Shown: positions 20,083-29,841 of the stretch, in pieces | Numbering within the stretch: position 1 is the first letter of the stretch | Layout: each line of letters starts with the position of its first letter | Assembly (NCBI RefSeq): GCF_000003605.2 | Contig: NW_003134341.1 | Coordinates: 501,278-532,615, forward strand | Origin: Saccoglossus kowalevskii | Taxonomy: Eukaryota > Hemichordata > Enteropneusta > Harrimaniidae | Direction: 5' to 3' | DNA length: 31,338 nt | The notes under the pieces: model-generated | Told to the model about the DNA's origin: nothing | What the model saw: the letters and a program-made list of their open reading frames with translations, nothing else | Database searches by the model: none | Translations under genes and position numbers: made by a program

Positions 20083-21855
20083 TCATGTTCCTAATGCTGC
20101 ATACCTGTACATGGTGGTGCATCTTAAACTGTGCAGTCCATGGGGCATAGTTTCAGATACGTCCCAGCAGTCTTCATCTGTATCATATTTCTGTATGGTT
20201 TTGTTGACCTCAATATCGAAGTAATCACCTGAATACCCCCCTACAGCCAGTATACTGTTGTTACATACAGTCGCACCATACATAAATACCTCTTTTGCCA
20301 TACCATTAAGTTGAGACCATTTATCAATGCATGGGTCATAGCGATATACAATACTTTTCGCAACACCAGTCAACAAGTAAATACAGTTATTCATAGTTAA
20401 TGCCACTGCATCACGTACTGTAATCGGGAGAGGTTTGACGAAGTTCCATTTATCGATTTTTGGATCATAGCATTGAATGACGGAGGTGTCATCTGTTCCA
20501 GTGTAACCACCAATTGTGTATATCTTTCCTTCACAGATTGTTGCAGATAGATTACTCGCAGCCATCGGCATCGGAGCGATTTCATCCCAGGTGTTTGTTG
20601 CAACAATGTAACGCCTCACATTTGACTGGTTGCGCATGTTAGAATCATACCCACCTAAGACGTACACAATACCAGAATCATCAGATGTCAATGCATACTC
20701 TACAGTTTCCAGACCTTGTGGAGGTAGTACTTTCATCCATCTCTGCTTCACACCTTTGTAGATCCAAGCAGGAAAGTTCGGCTCAAGAGAACTGATAAGA
20801 GGGCGTTTTCCAGCGACAAATATGTCAGTTCCGAGAGAAGCCACAGCAAGGTCCCAATCAAAGAGTTCATCAGGAAGTTCATACAGGTAACTCCAATTCT
20901 CAGTGACTGGATCATAACAATAAATGCAATTTACTGCCTGCAGATCTTCATTCTGTCCACCAATTGTGAGCAATACTTGAGTGTAGTTTCGAGGTTTTGT
21001 TGCAGACAGACTGGTAACTGCAATGTCTCTTGACTTTGCATAGTATGTACGTGTACGCTCTAACATTTTATCTTTTGCGACTGCTAGGTGTTCATGCTTC
21101 AATAATGGATCATTTGATGCTTTGCCAAGATATGTTGGTGAGAGGAATGGAAGCCTGACATGTACTAGCAAATCTGGCAGAAAGCTTTCTCTTGCTGGAC
21201 GGTCATGGTTCACCCAGGAGCAGATGGCATCACAAACCACCTCTTCACGATCAATATACAAATCACTTGTGGCTAGAATTTCAATTAGTCTGTCTTTAGA
21301 CAATAGGAAAAATTCTTCGTTTTTACAGACATCCACAAAATTCACGAGTAACATTTTCTGCGCTTTTGACTGAAGTTCCACACAGCTGTGAGTGTCAGCA
21401 TACTCCAGTATCCCTAAGCAGTTGTTAGGTGAAAGTAGACGTTCAAAGTACCGAGCGCAGACGTCTTGAACAGAATGTACCTGTAAGAGACTGGCTCCTT
21501 CAAAAATTGCCTGCACATTGTGAGGAGAGATTGTGATTTTACTAGTGTAGATAAACTGAATGATGACATTCATCACTTCAACTTGAACATCCTTGATCTG
21601 CACTTTATCTGCATTTCTTTCTTTCATATCATTGGTGAACATAGCACGAAAGTATGGACTACAAGATGCCAGAACAGCTCGATGGCATGGGTATTCGTGT
21701 CTCCCAACAACGAGTGTGATATCAGTGAACAACTGCTGCGACTTCAATTCATTCAGTCCTTTCAGTAGATACACAGAGTGATTTGCTTCAGAATAATCAA
21801 TCGTCTCGCCAATACTTTCTCGTTTTTTTTCAACTACAACAGATGCAGTTGCCAT
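20083..21855 (-). CDS. KLHL: Kelch-like BTB-BACK-Kelch protein (590 aa), single coding exon
   Basis: KLHL proteins are substrate adaptors of cullin-3 E3 ubiquitin ligases. The BTB domain spans about residues 34-140 (LFTDITLVV, CHRAVLASCSPYFRAMF, IIQFIYT). A BACK domain spans about 146-246 (NCLGILEYADTHSC, LVHVRLPFL). A Kelch beta-propeller runs from about 294 to the end. Double-glycine or degenerate blade motifs occur at 299 (LLTIGG), 348, 400 (VLGGYD), 448 (TIGGYTG), 495 (LLTGV) and 538 (AVGGYSG), with spaced tryptophans at 321, 423, 470, 513 and 564. The length is normal for the family. ATG 21855 has the ideal context CACCATGG. The BTB-BACK text resembles the KLHL6/24/35 group, but orthology needs a tree. 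The full coding region lies in one exon; a 5'UTR acceptor lies 30 bp upstream. There is no frameshift or missing domain. Confidence 0.95.
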   Translation of the reverse strand: MATASVVVEKKRESIGETIDYSEANHSVYLLKGLNELKSQQLFTDITLVVGRHEYPCHRAVLASCSPYFRAMFTNDMKERNADKVQIKDVQVEVMNVIIQFIYTSKITISPHNVQAIFEGASLLQVHSVQDVCARYFERLLSPNNCLGILEYADTHSCVELQSKAQKMLLVNFVDVCKNEEFFLLSKDRLIEILATSDLYIDREEVVCDAICSWVNHDRPARESFLPDLLVHVRLPFLSPTYLGKASNDPLLKHEHLAVAKDKMLERTRTYYAKSRDIAVTSLSATKPRNYTQVLLTIGGQNEDLQAVNCIYCYDPVTENWSYLYELPDELFDWDLAVASLGTDIFVAGKRPLISSLEPNFPAWIYKGVKQRWMKVLPPQGLETVEYALTSDDSGIVYVLGGYDSNMRNQSNVRRYIVATNTWDEIAPMPMAASNLSATICEGKIYTIGGYTGTDDTSVIQCYDPKIDKWNFVKPLPITVRDAVALTMNNCIYLLTGVAKSIVYRYDPCIDKWSQLNGMAKEVFMYGATVCNNSILAVGGYSGDYFDIEVNKTIQKYDTDEDCWDVSETMPHGLHSLRCTTMYRYAALGT

Positions 21856-22900
21856 GGTGAAAACAACCGGTGAATGATGTTCAGACTGAAATTAAAGAAA
21901 TCATGATGAAATAACACAAAATATTAATATGCAAATATCTAGAGAATCATTAACCTTTTGAATGCAATAATTATTTTTTTTACACAACAAAAATTGATAC
22001 AAGTGTGAATAAATAGTTTTAAATTAAATGTCCAAGGTAGTATTTGATTGAAATAAAAATGGAAACAAAAAAAAAATTCAAAAGTAGTCTCTGGGATTAT
22101 GAATTACTACGGGACTACAAACGGTAAGACATAAAAAGTTCAATACTTCAAGAGAAGACTGTACAATTACGAAAACGAAATCCAGTGTTGCATCATCAAA
22201 TACAACACGTAATACGAATGAAGGGAAGATGAAAGCAGTAAGTCTAAATCACTAGAGCAGATAGCAATAGAAATTATTGGTATTCATCACCGCCAACATG
22301 TACTCATTGTTTCAATAGCAATTCAACCAAAGACATGACACCATGAGACGACGCTATACGATATACCTGCGATCGTGTGGTTGATCAGCAATGTTCTAAA
22401 ACACTGAAAGCTCACGAATGACTCGTTTTCTCTGCTTCTGGAAAATAGTGTCCTTGCCAACAAAGCAACATAAGGTACTTACTTTAAATTAACAGACGAT
22501 CATCAAACGAAGATTTACGGCGTGAAGAAGATTTAATGTTGGCAACAGTACTGGTGGCTTTATACTTGCTTCACAACAACAAATCCAGAATTTTAATTCA
22601 ATCACTTCATTATTGTTTGGCGCGCTTTGGGTTTAGAGTTCACCTGAAACGTCGTGGTTATTTATCACCGACGCAGAACGGTATCACTCGGGGTATCCCC
22701 AAACACGTAGAAAGCATCAGACTACGTACGTCAACAATATAACGATAACATATCTCCCGATAAACATCAGAATTTTATGTTTACAACCTTTGACCCGAAT
22801 ACTTGATAATGGCTGTTTGTGATTTCTTCTCTCAATCATATTGACGGATCGACAGTCGGCCGCCAGATTTTTTCCGCCCACTCTAGTTCTATTCACACAC
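21856..22900 (-). promoter_or_regulatory. KLHL 5'UTR, leader intron and probable promoter
   Basis: On the minus strand a good acceptor (TTTCTTTAATTTCAG, exon first base 21885) precedes the 30-nt leader of the KLHL exon. The best matching donor is GTAAGTACC after 22483, giving an intron of about 597 bp (21886-22482) and a noncoding first exon extending right from 22483. The 22350-22870 stretch is richer in CpG than the surroundings, consistent with a promoter. The first exon's 5' end cannot be fixed. The plus-strand frame at 22536-22742 is not supported as a gene. Confidence 0.5.
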
Positions 22901-22935
22901 GTAAGAAAATTGACTTTTTTCTACTTTAAAACAAT

Positions 22936-22949
22936 GGGGGGGGGGGGGG
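22936..22949. repeat. Run of 14 G
   Basis: An uninterrupted poly-G tract, followed ten bases later by TACCGGTA. Its length may be unreliable in sequencing. Confidence 0.9.
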
Positions 22950-22966
22950 TTTATAGAGTACCGGTA

Positions 22967-24422
22967 ATACAAAAAAAATGTAATGTGATGTAGCTAATGA
23001 ACTTGCTTCTTGTATTTGAGACCCAAAATGTTTCGGGTTAAATTTGTGCATGATTTTTTTTTCAATTTGTGTTATTAAATTATTTCATTAAAATAGTAAT
23101 TTTATTTTGATTATCATGAAAATTTAAAAGGGCCACACAATGGACAAAAACTTTTTCTGGACTCCATGGGCAAAAATATTACACTCCATTCATCAATATA
23201 GAGACGGCAGCACAGAATTTTGCATGAGGTGGCCAGATCTGCTCACTAACCTTGCACCAAAGACACCCCCTTAAAAATGTTGAAATCTACACTCTAGCCC
23301 CCAACATATTTTACACCAACACCAAATACCAGATTAGACAAATATGTTTTATAGTCTGTATTTATTTCCAGTGTAGGCAGTGTTACATGTACACATATTT
23401 ATTATATATTATTATTTGAATTAAATTATTTAATATATATATACATTCAGAAAATCTTCTGATGTTTGAAAAAAAAAGAAATTTATTTTAACATTGAAAG
23501 ATAAAATCCCTTTAATTAATAATATAATATGAAACTAACAGAACAAATACAGTATATGCAAATACCAATTATATAAGTGATACAGGTATATAATAAATTT
23601 CACTGTTCAATTATTACCTCAGACAAAACTCAGTTTCTATTGCTTCTCTCACATGACTCAACTTTTAATCAACTTGTAAGAATAATTTATATTATGTATT
23701 ATGCAAGTGATTCAAAAGTGTCACATACTTAACCAATAGAAACTAAATTATAAATTGAAAACTTTATTTGATCTATCAAAGTGATGAATTTCACATATCA
23801 GTCAGATGATGGCATTAATAAAACTTAGTTACTCTCCTTTGACCTACATAGTTTACTGCTTCCCATACAAACTGACGTGTTTGATGTGTGTACTGTATTA
23901 GTATTGCAATGACAACTTTTCATTTGCATTTATGAATGATTTTTTAAGAGAAATTTGTAAAAACCATCCACAGTTTCTTAAAAAATATAAATTACCGGTA
24001 AAGTTTATTTTAAAGTAGAAAGTGTACTCTTTCTAAAAACAAACAAAAATTCACAGAAATAACTTAAGAAACTAAGAATATACATTTCAATTTTAGAAGA
24101 CAATGAATGTTTACTGGAAATAAATAGAAATAGACTATACGAGTCTCATTATAAGTTAATTTTATTTTATACATGTACATATGCCTTATGTTACATATTT
24201 GAGATACAATGACAAATAGGTTTTATAAAAATTAAATCAATCTTGATGGGCTAAAGAATTTTCTACTCTACATTGCCTGGTCTTCATGAGTTTGCTACTA
24301 GTAACTGCAATTTAGGGAGCTTGTCATTTTTATCTTGTTACTAGTCTAATAATTAAAGGCTAAACCCACTTGTCATTACATCTCAATATAATACCAGGTG
24401 GTAGTGTAAAATACCAATGTAT
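22967..24422. other. AT-rich intergenic DNA
   Basis: No exon, RNA gene or clear repeat family was recognised, apart from one TACCGGTA at 23993-24000 and AT-rich low-complexity patches near 23400-23450. Confidence 0.5.
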
Positions 24423-24555
24423 TTACAGCGCGGTGGTCGTCGCGCAGCGCGTTTTCAAATTTTGTGTAAATAAACAATATATTTTACACGCGTTGTATAC
24501 GCCGCTATGAGTCTCATATCAAACAGGACGCGGTGCGATGACTGCTACCCTTTAA
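24423..24555. mobile_element. 133-bp TTAA-flanked inverted-repeat element, copy 2
   Basis: This copy aligns without gaps to 4202-4334, with about 18 differences (roughly 86% identity). Most differences are transitions at former CpG sites, as expected from methylation-driven decay. The right flank keeps TTAA (24552-24555); the left flank is TTAC. It has the same orientation as copy 1. Confidence 0.8.
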
Positions 24556-27500
24556 ACATCTACCATTTCAGTCTTACTAGTATATGCAAGCATTTTTCAC
24601 AAAGCAAAATTTCACACTATAATTTCCATATCTTGAGTCAGATGCATCTAACAAGCCAATATCAGATATTTTCGAAAAAAAAAACCTAAATGCTGGAATT
24701 CATAACTTAACGAATTATTAATTAATCATACATAAAATAACAAGTATAATAATGTCAATTAATGTTTATAAATTGTGTAATTATATGATTTTGTACTTAG
24801 TAATCAAAAAATGAATCTGTGAATCACTGCAACAAATTTCAATATTTAGCCACAAACAATATTATCTCAATATGTACAAAGGAAATACATTACAATCAAA
24901 TTTATCATGAAACATGTGTGTAGTTTTCTTCACACTCTCCTTTATAAATGTAAATATTTTCATGTAACAAGCCTAGAATTATTATACCAGTATACAGTAT
25001 TTGTTATCAAATAAGGCAAAAATTACATCTAAATCATAAAAGTATTACATATACTATGAAACACCAAAATGACCATCAGATGGACAATTCAAAACTGATC
25101 TGAATAACAAAATGATATGCATCAAGGTCCTATTATGTTCAATGTATGTACTGGTACTATGTTTTAAAAAATCTGTACATATGTGACAAGGATCTGGTTA
25201 CGATGTCAGAAACTTGGATGAATGTTCAGCACAACAATGGCTTCTATACTACAATCTTGAATGGGATTAAGAAATTAATATGTATGATGTATGTGTGAAG
25301 TTTGAATGTGATCAGTCCAGGCATGTATGAGATATGACTTCAGCACAGCTCTTATTAAAACAAAATGGCCAATAATCGTCCATTTTGAATCTGACCTGTA
25401 AAATAAAATGACTTGCCACTAGGTCCCATGTCTAATGTACGTAGAATGTTTTCGATGACTAATGTCAATAGTTCTGGTACTTCATGCCCTGATGTGTAGA
25501 TTGCATTTTTTATGAGAAGTTGATTGGCCCTAAATTCTACAAATGGTTAGGAGTTATTTTTCTTTAAAACTGCCCCGCTTGGAGCCTTGCATTATGGGTA
25601 GATGTGACAACAGTTCGTATACATTTGATGATGGTCTTCCAACCGATCTCACAACATTGACCACATTTTAAGAAACTCTGGTGACCTTGCCCTTTGTTAT
25701 ATAATATAATTCCCTTTATCATAGTTTGTTTCAATATAAATATGCATTGTCATAATTAATTTTGAATACAAACAAGTTTTGGGGTTGAACCAACAGTCTA
25801 CCAAATATCCTTGATAGATGTAAATATCTTGGTGCCTAATTTGTTTAATTATTTTAAGGGACATAATTCAGATATTTTAGTATAAAAACAAATGCCTTAT
25901 CGCAGAAAAAGTGCTGCATTTTGACGTGAATAGATTCATAAAACATGCAAGATAACAGAAAATCTTAGCTGGCTTCTGTCCAAGTATTTTGTACAGGTGT
26001 ATGTCAAAAATTAATGATTCACTGAGACAAATATAAACTGCCTTATAATATTCATTGTGTGACTACTGTATTATATGAAAAGTAAAAAAAAAAAACACCC
26101 TCTATGAACAGCTATCAAGTTGCAAGCTCTGCTTTGTATGCAAATCAACTTAAATAGTTAGTTGGTGTCCAGTGGAGAGAGAAGTCAACAGTACTGTTGC
26201 CTCCTGAGAATCTACATCTTCAAACACTGCAATCTTTTTTTTCGATGTGCGTTTTCAAATTAGTATTATAAAAGCTCTATCATTCTGTTCTAATAGCTGA
26301 ATTCTCATTTGTCGAATGAACTGTTTGTCAAATACAGAATACATATATTTTAGTACAATTTTCTTTTCAAAATGTGGATGCAATGTTTTGCTTTTTATGT
26401 ATTTTTTATGTATTGTTTTTGATTTGATAACTTTGAACTAAACAGATTTTCTATTAGCTTCAGATCTTGATCTAAGTTTGACACCCAGTTCATAGGAGTG
26501 CTTATATTGATTTTCTGACATCTTGTTTTCTGTAAAGATTTTTTTGGTAGGTTTGCAAATTAATGTGTATCAGACTGTGCAAAATCTCTGCATGAGTTGG
26601 TTTTGAAACCCAGTATAGTATTCCCATGGGAGATACATTACCAAGGATATTATTACAAGATAAATGATTTGCTTCATTGAACACAGACAGCAATGCATAT
26701 TTCCACTGAGATCAGTGACCTCTTTGATGCGCATCACCAGTGATCAGTCAAGTAGAAACAGTCAAAAAAATTTACCCGATTTTCTCAATTTTTGCATATT
26801 TTCATACAGGACATCTGTTGTTCAAACTCAGGGAAGACTTTATACTGATGAATAAATAAGTTGACTTAAGTTTGGAATAGAATTAATAAAGTTATTGTGC
26901 ACACAATAATTATTAACGACATCGACAATGACGACGACAACGCCGGGCAAAAATCTTTCCCTTAATATATCTTTCCCTTCCATCTTTAATGTTACGGGCA
27001 AGGTAAAAATAGTTTTTCATAATCTAATTTTTTTCTAATTCTAAGGCATTTTTGGAAAAAAGTAACCAATTTGGGGGCACATCTATAAATTAATGTGAGT
27101 GCCACCCCCATCCTGGGGATTATGGCCCAGATTTATCAGTTTGAATAAATTTGTCAGTTAAAAGTGGGTCAATATTCTGAAAACTACATTGGTGTTTATC
27201 TAATGAGTCTGCAAGCTTTCACAATGATGTACAATAATAGAAACTAAATCCGAGACACAAGAATAGCACTGGTACTACCAGTACAATACCTACACAATGG
27301 TTGAGCTGCTACCTATGCATTATTTTCATGTCTTCTATTGTTCACTAGGACGTTCATTGTGTGACAAGAAGCACATTAACAGGTCAAGCTTCCATCCAAT
27401 TAAAATTAGACCCTTGTTGGGCTTTTTAATAGTTTATTTTTTAGATTTTCTTTATTTCACTATTATTATTTTCTTTATAGTTATTTTTATGTACAGGCAA

Positions 27501-27848
27501 CATTTCTTTTTGGTATACTCATGACAAACAAAAATACTGGTAAACGCACAAAAGATATCACTTAAAATAAGCTCACCAGTGTGAAATATTGTGGAAATTA
27601 TGATTTTGAATTACCAGAGGTAAGCCAATAAATGATGTTACTAGTGTACTCTCTAACAGAGACTGATTTTGCAGGAATCTTGAGTCACAATGGAATCTCA
27701 TAAATCAGTTGGATCTGGGTGACCTCTGAAGGCACATACTAAAATACTGTGACCCCTGATTTCCTTAGTTTTCACATTTATTTTGTTCATAAAATGTGAA
27801 TTCTATCTTAGCAAATTACAAATTCTACAGCAAGATACTTTTTGAAGA
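24556..27848. other. AT-rich intergenic DNA
   Basis: No gene was recognised; the open frames at 26502-26855 and 27297-27524 lack domains and splice context. A ZNF143/Staf-like site, GCCTTGCATTATGGGTAG, occurs at 25584-25601. TACCAGTA and TACTGGTA variants of the TACCGGTA octamer occur near 24986, 25150, 27277 and 27533. Short GAC-rich triplet DNA lies near 26920-26945. Confidence 0.5.
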
Positions 27849-27943
27849 TACAGTAACCCCTCACTGTAAGTGTCGGGATCCAAGTAAAAACCGTGACTTA
27901 TAGGGGGTTGTGACTTACTGATGAGCCTCGTAAAACCTGCAAC
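27849..27943. mobile_element. Possible pogo/Tigger-like terminal fragment
   Basis: TA-CAGTAACCCCTCACTGTAA, followed by TCGGGATCCAAG and TGACTTATAGGGGGTTGTGA, resembles the terminal sequence of pogo-type elements (TACAGTA then ACCCC then repeated CTTATA/GGGG motifs). The matching opposite terminus was not found, so this is a tentative call. Confidence 0.3.
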
Positions 27944-28022
27944 TTAGCGCTGGGTCTTATATACTGGTATGTTGATGCATATTTTCTGTTGTGTCAATGA
28001 TATGCAAGGGAATAGACATAAC

Positions 28023-28048
28023 CATAGACCCTCAACAAAGGGTCTATG
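28023..28048. repeat. Perfect short hairpin, copy 2 (CATAGACCCT arms)
   Basis: CATAGACCCT (28023-28032) and AGGGTCTATG (28039-28048) are perfect 10-nt arms around a 6-nt loop. The arms equal the core of the 14-nt arms at 401-434, and the loop size is the same while the loop sequence differs. Confidence 0.7.
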
Positions 28049-28440
28049 ACATAACTAAGTGTGTTACTAAAACATCTTTAAGTAGCTTGGGAGAGTTCAC
28101 TGAATGTTACCATAGAAACTATAACTACTGAACTGGCAGTTGTGCAAGATGGAAACCAGCATATCAAAACCGCTGAAACACATGTATTATTTTATTTGCA
28201 CATGCTTTAATATTACATTTACTTAGATCTGTTATGTACACGGATATTGTGGCATTTGTTTTACTATATGTTGAAATTGTGCAGCTGGCTGGCACAACTG
28301 CACATTAGACAAGCATTGACATTGCATAGCCCCCAAGGCAAAAACAAAACAAAAGGCCACAAGTAGACCAGTTTTGTTTGAATCCTTAACAAGCAGCCTA
28401 TCAGCTGAGATAGCTCCACTGTTAGCAATGCACATTTCAA

Positions 28441-29040
28441 TTAAAGAACTGAAGATATCATTAGAAAATGAACAATTTGTATAGTATCAAAGCAATCAAA
28501 CTTGCTGTTTTCAACAAGAATTCGAAAATATAACTTTTCACCAAAAATGACAAAAATATTCATCAGAGTTAGATAATTGAAGATATCATCTCGAAATGAA
28601 CAAATCTGAAAGAGGTCCACATGTAGTACCCATATATGTAATATCAAAGCAATTGGACTTGTTTGGAGCTGTTTTTAACAAGAAGTCGAAAATATCACTT
28701 TTTACCAAAAATTACAAAAAATATTCACCAAAATTAGAGAATTAAAGATATCATCACAAAAAGAACAAATCCGAGAGAGATCCACTCAAGATGTCTATAT
28801 ACCAAATTAGAAAGCATTCAGAATTACGGTTTCAAAAAAGAAGTCAAAAATATCAATTTTGACTAAAAATCACAAAAATATTCAGCAAAAAAACAAAATT
28901 TGAGATTTTGACATGAAATGAACAAATCTGAGAGACAATCATCCAAGGTACTTGCATATCAAACTTTAAAACATTCTGACTTGCGGTTTCAAAGAAGAAG
29001 TTGAAATTGTAAAGTTGACGACGACTGCGACGGACAATCA
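28441..29040. repeat. Diverged tandem array, about four units of 130-165 bp
   Basis: Units contain, in order, GAAGATATCAT, AAATGAACAAATCTGAGAGA, a variable TATATATCAAA stretch, GGTTTCAAAAAGAAGTCGAA, AATATCACTTTT and ACCAAAAATTACAAAAATAT. The GATATC anchors lie near 28452, 28580 and 28747, with a fourth diverged unit from about 28900. The array runs into a GAC-rich tail and the GC-rich hairpin at 29052-29086. It appears to be a complex interspersed repeat and not a gene. Confidence 0.75.
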
Positions 29041-29051
29041 GTAATATGAAC

Positions 29052-29086
29052 AGCTCCGCTGTGTCAGCTTCGTCGACAGCGGAGCT
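29052..29086. repeat. GC-rich hairpin at the end of the tandem array
   Basis: AGCTCCGCTGT (29052-29062) pairs perfectly with ACAGCGGAGCT (29076-29086) across a 13-nt loop. It directly follows the 28441-29040 array and the tail ACGACGACTGCGACGGACAA, so it probably forms the terminus of that repeat. The GC content stands out from the AT-rich surroundings. Confidence 0.75.
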
Positions 29087-29339
29087 AACAAATATGACGA
29101 GAACCAGTAATAAAATATGAATGACTATGATTAATGATATGTAAGTTTAATTAAAATCAACCTGCTCATCTCAGAAAATGGTTCTACAAACATTTTATAC
29201 AGACTGCATTCAAAATTCAACAAATTTGATTGAATCAGAAAATAATATAACTCACCATATACCGGTATAATATATATATATGTATAGTACTTGTGTGCAA
29301 AATTGAAACTGAATCATGCAATATATTAAAATTGGCATG

Positions 29340-29480
29340 AACATGAATAAAAACAAAATGGCCACCAGTCGGAAATTTTTGTTTTAATCTTTAAAAATAT
29401 GACTTATATATGCACTTATAACCCAACATACATGATCCTGTTACAAAGTTTGAATGAAATCGGCAAGTTCATCTCTGAGA
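29340..29480. repeat. Copy of the ATGGCCACCAGTCGG / ACAAAGTTTGAAT repeat family
   Basis: ATGGCCACCAGTCGG (29358-29372) and ACAAAGTTTGAATGAAAT (near 29442) occur in the same order and similar spacing as in the reverse-oriented copy at about 17110-17201. It lies about 100 bp beyond the stop of the terminal exon at 29578, so it may be part of that gene's 3'UTR. Confidence 0.55.
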
Positions 29481-29577
29481 AACAATTATGGATACTTATA
29501 AGGATCAGAATGTAGAAAATTTGGGGAGTAATATAAATTAGCTGTTGATAGTACATCTACACCATACAACTATATGT

Positions 29578-29841
29578 TTAATGTACACATTCATTATCAT
29601 CATTTACGCATACCCTCCTCTCCACTAGACTTGCTTCTTCCTCAATATCAGACTGAATTGTGTGATTTTTCTCCATTTCCTCTTGTAGATACTTCTCTTC
29701 AACACTGTCTGCATCTTCATCCTTATAAGTAACCCATCGCTGCTGGCAACTGATAATCCAACCTGATTTGCTCAATGTATAGACTGCTTTAGCCATGAAT
29801 ATTGTCCCAATGACAAAGTAGTATCCTCCATAAATACAAAA
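29578..29841 (-). CDS. Terminal exon of an unrecognised membrane protein (partial)
   Basis: A minus-strand acceptor (TTTCTCCATTACAG) precedes 29841, from which a phase-0 frame of 87 codons runs to a stop at 29580-29578. The first 23 residues (FCIYGGYYFVIGTIFMAKAV and onward) are hydrophobic with flanking aromatics and look like the last transmembrane helix. A basic/aromatic stretch (GWIISCQQRWVTYK) follows, then a strongly acidic cytosolic-type tail (DEDADSVEEKYLQEEMEK, SDIEEEASLVE) ending in DNECVH. The acidic composition, clean acceptor and hydrophobic-to-acidic order make coding likely. I do not recognise the family. The frame could be read from the internal Met at 29796, but the open, hydrophobic sequence upstream of it up to the acceptor argues for splicing. 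Upstream exons should lie right of 31338 or be too short to see in 29850-31338. Confidence 0.6.
   Translation of the reverse strand, partial: FCIYGGYYFVIGTIFMAKAVYTLSKSGWIISCQQRWVTYKDEDADSVEEKYLQEEMEKNHTIQSDIEEEASLVERRVCVNDDNECVH

Noticed and set aside
20397-21781. Frames on either strand inside the KLHL coding exon (20397-20606, 21122-21373, 21520-21781)
   Set aside because: They are shadows of the 590-codon frame, which has intact BTB, BACK and Kelch domains.
525-29841. Operon or functional cluster because all four genes are on the minus strand
   Set aside because: Genes are kilobases apart, have their own introns and promoters, and belong to unrelated processes.
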